Positions 1 to 8,433 of a stretch of DNA of 64,000 bases are shown one piece after another. The notes below the pieces were generated by a model that worked only from the letters and a program-made list of their open reading frames with translations, did no database searches and was not told the DNA's origin. How positions within the stretch are numbered: position 1 is the stretch's first letter; the number at the start of each line of letters is the position of its first letter. The DNA is from Thermoproteota archaeon (GTDB lineage Archaea; Thermoproteota; Korarchaeia; Korarchaeales; Korarchaeaceae): NCBI GenBank assembly GCA_027491555.1, contig JAOZGN010000013.1:1-64000 (forward strand), written 5' to 3'. The position numbers and the translations under genes are program-made.

Positions 1-744
1 AGGATCGTGAGCGCGCCGGGTGACATTGAGGAGACCTTCTACCTGACCGCGGAGGCCTTCAACCTGGCGGAGAGATTTCAGGTCCCGGTGATCCTCCTGA
101 TCGACAAGCACATCACTGAGAGCTTCATGGATGTGGAGCCATTCGACCTGGGAGCCGTCACGATAGACAGGGGAAAGATCATCGAGAGTGAGTGGAGAGG
201 CCCCGGCGAGTACAAGAGGTACCTCTTCACGGAGGATGGAATCTCTCCGAGAGCCCTTCCAGGTACGCGCGGAGCGATCGTTAAGCAGAACAGCTCCGAG
301 CACAACGAGCTAGGGTGGGCCAGCGAAGACCCTGATAACGCCAGGAATATGCAGGACAAAAGGCTGAGGAAGCTCAAGGCGATCTCTGAGGCCCTCCGGG
401 GGAAGAGCCTAGAGACCTGGGGTGATCCAGAGGCCGATACGGTGCTTCTCCACTGGGGATCCACCAGGGGCGCCGTCTTCGAGGCGACGGAGAGGCTCGC
501 GGAGGAGGGAGTGAGGGTAAGGGCCCTGAGGGTGGTGTACCTCTGGCCGTTCCCGTCTGAGGAGATAGTAGGGGAGCTGAGAGGCGCGAAGAGGATAGTC
601 GCCGTGGAGCAGAACGCCACCGGCCAGCTGGCGAAGCTGCTCCGAATGGAGACGGGGATCCAGGTGGACCACCGCGTACTCCGCTACGACGGGAGGCCGT
701 TTACCCCCGAAGACATCGTGGAGGGCGTGAGGGAGGTGATGTAA
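1..744 (+). CDS. korA: 2-oxoacid:ferredoxin oxidoreductase alpha subunit, 5' truncated by window edge
   Basis: The C-terminal part of the alpha subunit of a 2-oxoacid:ferredoxin oxidoreductase, which decarboxylates a 2-oxoacid to acyl-CoA and reduces ferredoxin. The frame is open from base 1 and reads RIVSAPGDIEET, a typical internal stretch before the conserved AFNLAERFQVPVILLIDK segment, so the GTG at 7 is not the start. A C-terminal transketolase-like domain follows (residues with LHWGSTRGAV and VRVVYLWPFP character). The stop overlaps the ATG of the beta subunit (TAATG), so the two are translationally coupled. Whether it carries an N-terminal gamma domain, as in two-subunit archaeal enzymes, cannot be seen. 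Substrate (2-oxoglutarate or a broader range) is not determined. Confidence 0.9.
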   Translation, partial: RIVSAPGDIEETFYLTAEAFNLAERFQVPVILLIDKHITESFMDVEPFDLGAVTIDRGKIIESEWRGPGEYKRYLFTEDGISPRALPGTRGAIVKQNSSEHNELGWASEDPDNARNMQDKRLRKLKAISEALRGKSLETWGDPEADTVLLHWGSTRGAVFEATERLAEEGVRVRALRVVYLWPFPSEEIVGELRGAKRIVAVEQNATGQLAKLLRMETGIQVDHRVLRYDGRPFTPEDIVEGVREVM

Positions 745-1604
745 TGGTCAGCGTCGCCGAACTCGGGACGGCCAAGAAGAATACCTGGTGCCCCGGCTGC
801 GGGAACTTCGCCATTCTAATGGCCCTCAAGAGGACCATAGCGGAGCTTGGGCTGGATCCAGAGAGGGTAGTGGTGGTGACTGGGATAGGGTGCCACGGCA
901 AGATGGGAGACTACGTGGCGGTCAACAGCTTCCACACGATCCACGGGCGCGTCCTCCCACTGGCCACCGGGATCAAGATAGCGAACCCGGAACTTGAGGT
1001 CATGGGGTTTGCTGGCGATGGGGACGCGTACGCTATCGGAGTGGGGCACCTGCCGCACGCGATCAGGAGGAACGTCGACCTGCTCTACGTGGTCCACAAC
1101 AACAAGGTGTTCGGGCTCACAACGGGACAGTACACGCCTACTACGCCCAAGGGCATGAAGACCAGGTCCACCCCCTTTGGCGTTCCCGAGAAGTCGATGA
1201 ACCCGCTCACATTCGCCCTGTCGCTCGGGGCAACCTTCGTCGCCAGGGGCTTCGCCGGCGACGTGGAGCACCTGACCTACCTCTTCAAGGAGGGGGTCAA
1301 GCACAGAGGCTTCGCCTTCATTGACGTGCTCCAGCCGTGCGTCACGTTCTACAACACCTACCCCTACTACAGGGAGAGGGTATACCGGCTGGAGGACGCT
1401 GGACACGATCCAAGCGACTGGGAAGAAGCCTTCGCCAGGGCCAGGGAGGAGGAACTCACCGAAGGGGAGAAGGTCCCCATTGGAATCTTCTACAGGTCCG
1501 AGGAACCGACGATCTTCGATGAGATGCCGCACCTCGACGGGAAGCCTCTCGTCAGGCGGGAACTCCGGGTAGACGTCAGGAGGTTTTACGAGGAGTTCAG
1601 GTGA
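744..1604 (+). CDS. korB: 2-oxoacid:ferredoxin oxidoreductase beta subunit
   Basis: The thiamine-diphosphate and [4Fe-4S]-binding beta subunit, 286 residues, usual length for the family. Near the N-terminus WCPGCGN gives the first cysteine pair; GIGCHGKM and QPCVTFYNTYPYY supply further conserved cysteines. The ThDP motif is GDGDAYAIG followed by VVHNNKVFGLTTGQ. It starts at ATG 744, overlapping the alpha stop by one base. The segment MKTRSTPFG is typical of the archaeal 2-oxoacid (rather than pyruvate-specific) group, but the substrate is inferred only. No further subunit follows; the operon ends in a GC-rich untranslated stretch. Confidence 0.93.
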   Translation: MVSVAELGTAKKNTWCPGCGNFAILMALKRTIAELGLDPERVVVVTGIGCHGKMGDYVAVNSFHTIHGRVLPLATGIKIANPELEVMGFAGDGDAYAIGVGHLPHAIRRNVDLLYVVHNNKVFGLTTGQYTPTTPKGMKTRSTPFGVPEKSMNPLTFALSLGATFVARGFAGDVEHLTYLFKEGVKHRGFAFIDVLQPCVTFYNTYPYYRERVYRLEDAGHDPSDWEEAFARAREEELTEGEKVPIGIFYRSEEPTIFDEMPHLDGKPLVRRELRVDVRRFYEEFR

Positions 1605-1632
1605 GGGGTGCAAGCTCACCCGCTCCCCACGA

Positions 1633-1641
1633 TTTTATTTT
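1633..1641 (+). promoter_or_regulatory. TATA-like box ahead of a GC-rich structured stretch
   Basis: TTTTATTTT stands alone in very GC-rich DNA. It lies about 20-25 bases before the folded segment starting near 1657 and about 110 bases before the next plausible start codon. It therefore fits a promoter for a structured leader or small RNA better than a leaderless mRNA. Confidence 0.4.
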
Positions 1642-1656
1642 ACAGGAGGACCCACT

Positions 1657-1746
1657 GAGCCCCGGGGCCGGGCGGACGGGTGGCGGGTTGACAGGCCCCC
1701 GGGCCGCGAGGTCGGCCGCCCGCCCGGCTCCCCTGTTTGGGGGGCC
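1657..1746 (+). ncRNA. candidate GC-rich structured RNA or structured leader
   Basis: About 90 bases of almost pure G and C that can fold strongly. Bases 1664-1675 pair with 1720-1731 (12 pairs, one G-U), and 1659-1663 pair with 1741-1745, leaving a bulge that contains CCCTGTTTG. Thermophilic archaeal RNA genes stand out by such local GC excess, and a TATA-like box sits at the right distance upstream. It is not a recognisable tRNA: no GTTCRA-type T-loop and no CCA-type acceptor. It could also be a leader of the following gene. No family is assigned. Confidence 0.3.
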
Positions 1747-1751
1747 GCGGG

Positions 1752-3101
1752 TTGATCAAGAGGGTGCTCCTTTCGCTCACCAGGGTCGCAGTCGGCTGGT
1801 CCAACGGGGGGGATTGCCCCGGCCCCCGCTTCCTTCGGAGAATCTCGGAGCGTGTGTCAAGGGTCGCGGGAGAGAAGATCTGCCTCGGCTACTCGGCGGA
1901 GAAGAGAAGCGCGACTATAGGAGACGTGGCGAGGGAGCTGAGGCTTCAGAGCCAGCCGGTTCTGGAGATAAGACGGTACTCTCCGGGATTCATGTCGGCC
2001 AGGGTGCGGCTTGTCAGCCAACCCGGGATGGGGGCGGCGGACCTCGTGGACCTCTGGAGGAAGGCGGCGAGGGCGGTCGAACCGGTGGTGGACGGGGCGC
2101 TTCAGGGAGAGGGCATGCTCTCGAGGCCCTACGCTCTGGTCCACGTGATCGAGGGCGGGCCCATAGAGGGCCTGCCGGCCGAGGTGCTCTACGGCCTATC
2201 CGCCCCGCTCATGAGGGGAGAGGTCAGCAGGAAGTTCGCCGAATCCAGGTCCAAGAGGGACTGGGGGATAAGGCCGGGAGACTTCTACTTCCTGACCCCC
2301 ACGGGCCTCACCTTTCAGCTAGGCAGCTCCGGGAGGAGCGGAAAGGGGGCCAGGAAGAGGATGAGGTCCTACCTCGAACTCGCGGTCGACGTCGCGTTGG
2401 CCCAGGAGGTCGCCTTCACGAACCCGTCAGCGACGATGAGGGGAGACGGCCTCCTGAGGGCGCTGATACACCTGTCGCCCGACCTGTGGAGGTCAGGGCT
2501 CCTCATCAGGGAGAGGCCTCTGATGGCCTCGTACTCCAGGGTGGCCGATGTGTTGAGGATAGACGATCACTACAGATCCCTGCTGATGAGGCTGAGGGCT
2601 CTGCTGACGTCTGAGCAGATGCGAGCGCTGATAAGGGCGAAGAGCCTCGCATACAGGCTCGGCCTCCCGCTGGGAGTGGAGGAGCCGATCAGGCTGGTGG
2701 GAGACGACTGCTTCGCGGTGATAGACGTCCTGGCCCTGAAGCACGCCGTGGACTCGATGGGGCTAGACCCGGAGCGCGGGGTGGAGGTGCTCGGCCTGCT
2801 GCTCCCCTGGAGGGTCCTGGAAGAGGACCTTAGGTGGGTCAAGAGGAGCGTCAGCTCGAGGGAGGATCACAGGGGGCTGGCGGCCACGGAGCTCGCCAGG
2901 CTAATACCCTCAATCTCCCAGAGCAAGCTGTACTCGCTCTTAGGCGGAGAATGTCCACCGGGATGGCTCCTTCAGAGGAGTGTGTCGAGAAGGGGAGCCG
3001 GTCGAAGACAGGTTGTGATATATGAAGTGAACGCCTCAGTGGATCTCATCAGGGCGCTCGTCGCTGGCTGGTCGGCCAGTGTCTCCAGGGTGATCAGATG
3101 A
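1752..3101 (+). CDS. hypothetical protein, about 449 residues
   Basis: I do not recognise this protein. I chose TTG 1752 (MIKRVLLSLTRVAVG) because the TTG at 1737 lies inside the stable RNA hairpin. Codon use is coding-like (AGG arginine, GAG, GTG). No signal peptide or membrane segment is clear. The C-terminal part (about residues 355-430: LAATELARLIPSISQSKLYSLL, then an arginine-rich turn and RQVVIYEVNASVD) has the helix-helix-strand pattern of a winged helix, which is suggestive only. Its last 66 bases overlap the 3' end of the converging gene on the minus strand. Confidence 0.65.
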   Translation: MIKRVLLSLTRVAVGWSNGGDCPGPRFLRRISERVSRVAGEKICLGYSAEKRSATIGDVARELRLQSQPVLEIRRYSPGFMSARVRLVSQPGMGAADLVDLWRKAARAVEPVVDGALQGEGMLSRPYALVHVIEGGPIEGLPAEVLYGLSAPLMRGEVSRKFAESRSKRDWGIRPGDFYFLTPTGLTFQLGSSGRSGKGARKRMRSYLELAVDVALAQEVAFTNPSATMRGDGLLRALIHLSPDLWRSGLLIRERPLMASYSRVADVLRIDDHYRSLLMRLRALLTSEQMRALIRAKSLAYRLGLPLGVEEPIRLVGDDCFAVIDVLALKHAVDSMGLDPERGVEVLGLLLPWRVLEEDLRWVKRSVSSREDHRGLAATELARLIPSISQSKLYSLLGGECPPGWLLQRSVSRRGAGRRQVVIYEVNASVDLIRALVAGWSASVSRVIR

Positions 3102-4622
3102 GAGGCGTGAGGCAAGCTTGTCGAGGGCGACCTCGTACCTAAAGCGGTTGTGCCGCTCATCCCAAAGATCGATCGGAATGCTCCAGTAAGACGGGGAGAA
3201 GTCTAGTAAGGGGATCGCATCCACCAGATCATCCCCAAACACGAGCTTGGTGGCTTGGATCAGTTTGGGAAGATCTTCGTCAGAGGTAAGAAGGACTGCC
3301 CAAACGCCCTCGAAGTCTCCTTCTACGAAAAAGACCACTGAAGTCGACAAGGCTCCCAACGCAGCTGAAATCCTCGGGAAGTCGTTCTGGCTGCAATTTA
3401 TCATTACAGAAAGGGGTCTTCCGAGCCTAAAACCTCCTATGGAGTAGAACTTGCCTAAGATACCGAACTCCCTCAGCCTTCTCAGCCTGGGCTCCGCCGA
3501 AGGTATACCCATCCCTCTGACGACAGAGACGCTTACTCTCCCCTTCTGAAGAACGTAGTTGGCGATCTCTAGGTCATTTTTGGTTAACTTAGGCACTTCG
3601 AACTTTCTTTCTCCCCGTATCCTGAACTCAGTTACCTCACTCAACCTTTTTAGCGCATTCTTGATGTCGCCATCGGGTTTGAAGCTTGACTTCTTGTAAG
3701 TAAAAGTGAATGCAAGGATTCTAGCAAGCCTTGCTCTTATGGGGCCCAAGACAGACCTCAAGTGAGGTAAACCCTCATTTGGGAAGATCAGCACCCCAAA
3801 GGACGGCAATCCATGGGAGATAGGCCGGAGGATTCTGTAGGTAAAGGGAAATTTAGCTAAACTCTCTTCTGTCTTCCTTCTATCCTCGATAATGGCTAAG
3901 ATTCCAGCCAATCCAATTCTTTCGAGAACTACGTTCTCTGGGCCGCTCAGGATTCCAAGTGAAATGAGCTTGGATAGCGCTTTTGAAACAGCCGACCTAG
4001 AGAAACCCAGCCTCTTTGCAAGTTCCCTCTGGGTCAGGTAGGGGTTCTTAGCAAGCTCCTCGATGACTCTTGTTTGGACTTTGGACAGTTTAACGGGTTC
4101 AAGCAGGCCAGCCGCCTCATTGAAGATCGACAGGTACACTTCGAGGCTAATTTTTCGGCCGCTGTCCCATAGCAGTCGCATGATATGGAGTATACGCCCT
4201 ATTACCTCGATCAACTTCCTCTTTGGCAGTGGAGAGAGGGTCTCAGGGGCGTTGTATAGAGGAAATCGCGGGTCCCATATCACTTGGGTACATTCTTTCC
4301 ACCAGCTTAGGTCAGCCTCGGAGTATGCCCAAGCTAGGTCAAAAACAGGTGGAACCTTGTCCAAATCAGGTGGTAGTAAGAGGGCAAAGGCCTCTCGCTT
4401 CAGAGCAGAGAGCAATCTCTTTGGCCCTAAGCGGGAACTAAGAAAGAGAGTTTTACTACTAAAAAAGGCGCCCGCTCTGTACCCTCTTTGGACTGGAAAG
4501 TCTTCTAACACTAATTTCTGTGGAATTGGACGAATAGGGGAGGCATTTAACTCCCTTGAGACTCTCTGGAGAGCCATTGCAAATTTCTCTTCGAGACGGT
4601 CGGAATCTACTAACTCTGACAT
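3036..4622 (-). CDS. winged-helix transcriptional regulator, large
   Basis: A 528-residue DNA-binding protein. Around residues 180-225, QTRVIEELAKNPYLTQRELAKR and SRSAVSKALSKLISLGIL form a clear MarR/Lrp-type winged helix with the recognition helix at RSAVSKAL. A second HTH-like segment lies around residues 345-390 (TKNDLEIANYVLQKGRVSVS, then RLRRLREFGILG). The rest could be ligand-sensing. The DNA of this gene is visibly more AT-rich than its neighbours (AAA, AAT and CTT codons frequent), suggesting a different history. It converges on the 1752-3101 gene with a 66-base overlap. Target genes are unknown; it stands alone. Confidence 0.75.
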   Translation of the reverse strand: MSELVDSDRLEEKFAMALQRVSRELNASPIRPIPQKLVLEDFPVQRGYRAGAFFSSKTLFLSSRLGPKRLLSALKREAFALLLPPDLDKVPPVFDLAWAYSEADLSWWKECTQVIWDPRFPLYNAPETLSPLPKRKLIEVIGRILHIMRLLWDSGRKISLEVYLSIFNEAAGLLEPVKLSKVQTRVIEELAKNPYLTQRELAKRLGFSRSAVSKALSKLISLGILSGPENVVLERIGLAGILAIIEDRRKTEESLAKFPFTYRILRPISHGLPSFGVLIFPNEGLPHLRSVLGPIRARLARILAFTFTYKKSSFKPDGDIKNALKRLSEVTEFRIRGERKFEVPKLTKNDLEIANYVLQKGRVSVSVVRGMGIPSAEPRLRRLREFGILGKFYSIGGFRLGRPLSVMINCSQNDFPRISAALGALSTSVVFFVEGDFEGVWAVLLTSDEDLPKLIQATKLVFGDDLVDAIPLLDFSPSYWSIPIDLWDERHNRFRYEVALDKLASRLSSDHPGDTGRPASDERPDEIH

Positions 4623-4999
4623 CTAACAGCACTTCCCAATTTTTCGCTTATTGACTCGCCGTATTGACCATGGAGAGGATCTAAAAGCTCCCAGAATTAC
4701 CCAGGCTGGCCTGATTGTCTGCCTAATGACATTCTTCTCGCAGCTAGTCGGCCTTATCATCCAGGTGAGTGTTATGGAGGGACCCGGACTTCCCACGCCC
4801 GTGCCACCTTCTGCTCCGGGATAAAGCACTAGATCCAATCTAATAAATTGAGGGACCAGAGTCAGCTGCCTCCCCCGGCAGTTCTGCTCGGGGGGTAGAG
4901 GAGTTGGAACGCTCGTAGGGGATGAATTTTCTGTTTTTATACCTCACTTGGAAATTTTGCCCCATTAGCATTAAGATCCTCCTCTGAGAAGCCTTATAG
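4623..4999. other. intergenic stretch, relatively AT-rich
   Basis: About 377 bases between the divergent regulator (start 4622, minus) and the CARF-like gene (start 5000, plus). Small open frames on the minus strand here show no coding character. It contains GCTGCC/GGCAG short inverted bases near 4864-4880 and several TATA-like elements (4934-4942, 4967-4974). I see no tRNA or repeat array. Confidence 0.5.
4967..4974 (+). promoter_or_regulatory. TATA-like box for the CARF/HEPN operon
   Basis: CATTAAGA lies about 26-33 bases before ATG 5000, the spacing expected for an archaeal promoter with a leaderless or very short-leader mRNA. TTTTTATACC at 4934-4942 is an alternative, upstream element. 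Confidence 0.35.
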
Positions 5000-5737
5000 A
5001 TGCCCTTCCTGGTCAGAAGGGCCGTTAAAGTGCTTTTAGCTCCCGCGTGCGGCGAACCGTGGGTCATCAGCAGAGCCTACGAGCACCTAGCTAGGGATGG
5101 ATCCGCACCGGAAGTGGTCGTGCTTGTGGTTCCTTCGGGGTTCGAATGGGTCCTCCCGGCCCTCAGGAGGGCCTTCAGCTTGAAGTACAGGTGGGCCAGG
5201 GTAGAGGGCGTAGATCTGCGCGGTCCGGCAGAGATGTGGCTGGAGACCGTTTGCAAGGCCCTGAGCACGGTCAACCCAGACCTGGTGAGCGTGCTGATCT
5301 CCTACTCCACTCCCGAGCTGGCGGCGCTGCTAACCTCAGTCGCGCAGCTGACCCCGCTGGACGGGGTCTACTCCGTCTCCATGACGGTGTCTGAGGAGAG
5401 GCTTGAGAGATGGAGGGAGGCGCTCTCGTCCTGGGCTGAAGCTGGGGACCACGTCCTTGGGGAGGTGTTCTGGCCCAAGCGAGATGACTGTGAGGTTTAC
5501 AGGCTCCCCATCCTTCCTGCCCCTCCCGCCCTTCTCGAGAGTGTGGAGAGAGTCCTCTCTGGGAGGTACCAGCACGTCGATGGCGAGCTCGCGGCCTGGC
5601 TGGTCAGGGCTGGCCTGATCGACGTCGGCGCCACGAGAGAGGTAAGGGCAACCGAGCTCGGAAGGGCGATCTTCAGGGCTATCTCAGCCCTGAGGAGGGT
5701 GAGCAGCGAAGGGAAGCCCGTCCTTAAGTGGGGGTGA
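5000..5737 (+). CDS. CARF-like Rossmann domain protein with C-terminal winged helix
   Basis: A 245-residue protein. Residues 8-35 (VKVLLAPACGEPWVISRAY) and the following VVVLVVPSGFEWVLPALRRAF alternate strands and helices like the CARF/Rossmann sensor domains of CRISPR-associated regulators such as Csa3; SVLISYSTPELAALLTSV resembles the second CARF motif. Residues about 190-235 (DGELAAWLVRAGLI, then VRATELGRAIFRAI) look like a winged helix. It overlaps the next gene, a CARF/HEPN-like protein, and shares its opening pattern (VLL-P-C). I infer a regulator or companion of that effector, possibly sensing a cyclic oligonucleotide. No cas gene or CRISPR array is in the window. Assignment is by pattern only. 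Confidence 0.55.
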   Translation: MPFLVRRAVKVLLAPACGEPWVISRAYEHLARDGSAPEVVVLVVPSGFEWVLPALRRAFSLKYRWARVEGVDLRGPAEMWLETVCKALSTVNPDLVSVLISYSTPELAALLTSVAQLTPLDGVYSVSMTVSEERLERWREALSSWAEAGDHVLGEVFWPKRDDCEVYRLPILPAPPALLESVERVLSGRYQHVDGELAAWLVRAGLIDVGATREVRATELGRAIFRAISALRRVSSEGKPVLKWG

Positions 5738-7170
5738 GTCCTGAGTTGCCCTTCGCGGTTCTACTGCCCGTGTGCGCGCCCGTGAAAGGTGTCGAAGAGT
5801 CGGCGTCGGTGATGGAGGCATTGGACTGGGCCCTCTCGGGGCTCGAGGATCTCATAGATGTCGACGGGGAGGCCACCCTGGTTGTACTGAGATCTGGAGG
5901 GTCATCCGGTCGTGAAACCCTCGGCCGTCGCATGCTGCCCGATCCGGCTGTCCGGCTCATCGGCGTAGCCTTGGACGAAAGCCCTGAAGGACGCACCCTT
6001 GAGGAACTCAGTGAGCGGGCGTTCGTCGCCAGCGTGTCGGTCCTGTCAGCCCTGGATAGGTCGGAGACCGTGATCTTCCTCATTCCGTGGGGCAGGCTCG
6101 ATCCGGTGACCTCCTCCGCGCTCCTAGGAGCCCTGGCCCACTCGCTGACGGCGGGGCGGAGGCTCACAGTGGTCGCACGCAGACCTGGTGGGTCGACCTC
6201 AGGCAGGCTGGAGTCACCACCCAAAAGCGTCCTGGAGGCGGCGCGGATTGCTGAGATTCTGTCGAGGATACTCGAGAAGCCTCAACGGACCTCCCTGTGG
6301 GTGGAGCTGATGGAGGCCGCCGCGCATCTGCGGCCGGGTCCGTCTGCTGACCTGTTGAAGGAGGCCGCGCTGCTGTCGCTGGGCGTGTCGCTTGGGTCCC
6401 CCCTAATGGTCCACCTCCACCTCTGCAGGGTGTTAGAACTCCTGGAGGGAGCGGAAACTGAAGCGGGGAAGTATTATCGCCAGAGTCAGCCGGTAGAAGT
6501 CGTTCCCCTGCTGGTGGGTGAGTTCGCGCGCAGGGCCTCCAGAACCCTCGGCCTCGGCTCTGGCTACCGGCTCGGAGCTCTTCCCTCCGAGCTGATTGGG
6601 AGGCTGCTCTCGCTCTACAAGCAGAGCGGCATGGCGCTGCAGTATCACCTCCTCCTCTCCGAGGTCGCCGGGACCCTTGACGAGGCCCCGTCGGCTGGGC
6701 GTGGGGGAGACCCTTCCACCCTCGCCAGCTTCCTTCTGGAGAGGATTGCCGTGGAGTGCAGGATCGGGCGGCTCCCGCCGGGAACCCCGCTGTTCAGGCT
6801 GTGGTTCCTGGCTGGAGGGTCTCTGGACTTCCTCAGGCCTGGCGCTCTCGGTCAAAATGGGGAGAAGGAACTCGGAGCCTGGTTAGAGCGACTCATGGCC
6901 GCTCGTCACAATTCAAAGCCTGTAAAGCTCCTTGAGCAGGCGATGTCGGCGAGGTACACTTCAGACCATGTGAGGAACTTCCTCGCCCACTCTGGGTTCG
7001 TTCACTACGTAGTTCGAGACGTGGTCCCCCTCGAGGACGGGGGGTACGTAGTATACTACGATGAGGCCGCCCTTGAGGGAATTGAGGGGATGATGACAGC
7101 TGGTCTTCTCAGGGGGGACCGCGAGCGATCGGCCGCTTCCAGCGCGGAGCTGATGGCGAGCGGACCCTGA
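5734..7170 (+). CDS. CARF-HEPN family protein, Csx1/Csm6-like putative ribonuclease
   Basis: About 478 residues. GTG 5734 overlaps the upstream stop (GTGA), favoured over GTG 5728. The N-terminal about 160 residues (FAVLLPVCAPVKG, ATLVVLRSGGS, ETVIFLIPWGRLD, RRLTVVARRPGG) have an alternating strand/helix pattern like a CARF sensor. The C-terminal half is alpha-helical and contains RNFLAHSGF at about residues 414-422. This is the R-x4-H signature of HEPN ribonucleases in the context (RN--AH-G) seen in Csx1 proteins, followed by VRDVVPLEDGGYVVYY. Csx1/Csm6 proteins cut RNA when cyclic oligoadenylate made by type III CRISPR complexes binds the CARF domain. Here there is no CRISPR context, so activator and role are inference. 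Confidence 0.65.
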   Translation: MSPELPFAVLLPVCAPVKGVEESASVMEALDWALSGLEDLIDVDGEATLVVLRSGGSSGRETLGRRMLPDPAVRLIGVALDESPEGRTLEELSERAFVASVSVLSALDRSETVIFLIPWGRLDPVTSSALLGALAHSLTAGRRLTVVARRPGGSTSGRLESPPKSVLEAARIAEILSRILEKPQRTSLWVELMEAAAHLRPGPSADLLKEAALLSLGVSLGSPLMVHLHLCRVLELLEGAETEAGKYYRQSQPVEVVPLLVGEFARRASRTLGLGSGYRLGALPSELIGRLLSLYKQSGMALQYHLLLSEVAGTLDEAPSAGRGGDPSTLASFLLERIAVECRIGRLPPGTPLFRLWFLAGGSLDFLRPGALGQNGEKELGAWLERLMAARHNSKPVKLLEQAMSARYTSDHVRNFLAHSGFVHYVVRDVVPLEDGGYVVYYDEAALEGIEGMMTAGLLRGDRERSAASSAELMASGP

Positions 7171-7208
7171 CTGGACGCGCCCCTTTGGGGTACTCCCGGT
7201 TCCCACCT

Positions 7209-8429
7209 TTACGGATCTTCTACCCTCCACAGCCCCCTGAGGACCGCTAAAACGGCCAAGACAAAGCTTGATCCGGCCGCCGAGGCCCCCTTAAGCGAGA
7301 AAGACGCGTTTGGCCGCACACCTGTATTGGGCGTGACGTTCACCTCAAGTGTCACCGCGTGCCCGCTCGGGGGGGCCGAGGATGGGGCCTGACGCGCGGT
7401 GGAAGGGGTTGGTGGTGGTAAAGTCGAATCTGTCGACGGCGGAGTGGTCTCTGTGGGCGTCGGCCGTGGGGCAGGAGGTGTAGAGGGGGGAGGGGCGGGT
7501 ATGACCGCTATAGTCGCCTCGTCGCTCGCCCTCAGGCCTCCTCCCTCGGCTAATGCAATCACCCGGATCCCGCTCACCTCGCCCGCCGTGGCGAAGTACG
7601 CGCGCGTGATACTGGCCCCGGGGTCGAGGGTGACGGAGTCCTCAATACGGTCGGGCCGAGCCCCTGAGAGGTTTATCGAGATCGACAGGCTCACTGGTTC
7701 CTCCCCGACGTTGCTAAGGCCTAAGGAGAGAGTGAACTGCTCCCCCTCCCTCACCGAATATGGGGCCCTTATCTCTAGGGCTATACCCTCCATCTTGACG
7801 TGGTAGCGGACTGTACTTGAGACCGAGAGAGCTCTGCTCGTCCCCCACTCGATCCCGACCGCCTTCACGGTCAGATCGTAGTCTCCGGGCTCGTCGGGTG
7901 CCTTTAGGGAGAACTCAGCCGTCGAGCTGGCCCCTCCCGGGAGATCCCCCAGGCCCTTGCTCTTCTGGCCAAGCTTCACCTCCACATCCTGCGCCGCGGC
8001 CTGTCCAGCGTTCGATACGGTGGCCCTGAGTGTGAATTCCATGCCAGGCCGCACGGCCGCCGGAGACGATACGCTCAGGCTCAGCTCCGCCGGCGCCAGG
8101 ATCTCCAGGCTAATCCTAGCCTGGGCGGTCTCGACGTAGTCGGCTTCCTCTATCCAGATCAGTATGGTATGCACCCCAGGAGTCGCCTGAGCTGTGTCCC
8201 AGACGACGCTCACCCGCCCATCTGGATCGGTTTCTCCAGCGCCTAATTCGACTCCATCGGTCTCGTCAAGGAAGTGTACCGTGACCTCTGGGAGGGGGGA
8301 CCCACTCTCGTCGGTTACTTGGACCTCTATTGTCACCCGCTGGCCCTGGACCACCGGAGACTGCGCCACCGCGAGGGCTCCAGTCAGACTCAGGGCAGCC
8401 AGGAGAAGTGCCTTAGACCTCCACCCCAT
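7209..8429 (-). CDS. secreted, membrane-anchored Ig-like/CARDB protein
   Basis: A 406-residue surface protein, last of a three-gene operon. Residues 1-22 (WRSKALLLAALSLTGALAVAQ) are a signal peptide. Residues 23-110 resemble a bacterial-Ig/invasin-like domain (VTDESGSPLPEVTVHFLDE, DPDGRVSVVWDT). Two CARDB-type domains follow (about 113-205 and 215-305: AVRPGMEFTLRATVSNAGQ and REGEQFTLSLGLSNVGE). A Pro/Thr/Ser-rich linker (about 310-360), probably glycosylated, leads to a C-terminal hydrophobic helix (SSFVLAVLAVLRGLW). This layout fits attachment to the membrane with the domains standing outside. The ligand is unknown. Confidence 0.75.
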   Translation of the reverse strand: MGWRSKALLLAALSLTGALAVAQSPVVQGQRVTIEVQVTDESGSPLPEVTVHFLDETDGVELGAGETDPDGRVSVVWDTAQATPGVHTILIWIEEADYVETAQARISLEILAPAELSLSVSSPAAVRPGMEFTLRATVSNAGQAAAQDVEVKLGQKSKGLGDLPGGASSTAEFSLKAPDEPGDYDLTVKAVGIEWGTSRALSVSSTVRYHVKMEGIALEIRAPYSVREGEQFTLSLGLSNVGEEPVSLSISINLSGARPDRIEDSVTLDPGASITRAYFATAGEVSGIRVIALAEGGGLRASDEATIAVIPAPPPSTPPAPRPTPTETTPPSTDSTLPPPTPSTARQAPSSAPPSGHAVTLEVNVTPNTGVRPNASFSLKGASAAGSSFVLAVLAVLRGLWRVEDP

Positions 8430-8433
8430 GGTA

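Noticed and set aside
816..1619. 267-residue minus-strand frame opposite the korB gene
   Set aside because: It is a shadow of korB: the plus-strand frame has the full OFOR beta family pattern.
4840..5067. 75-residue minus-strand frame
   Set aside because: It overlaps the start of the CARF-like gene and has no family or coding pattern.
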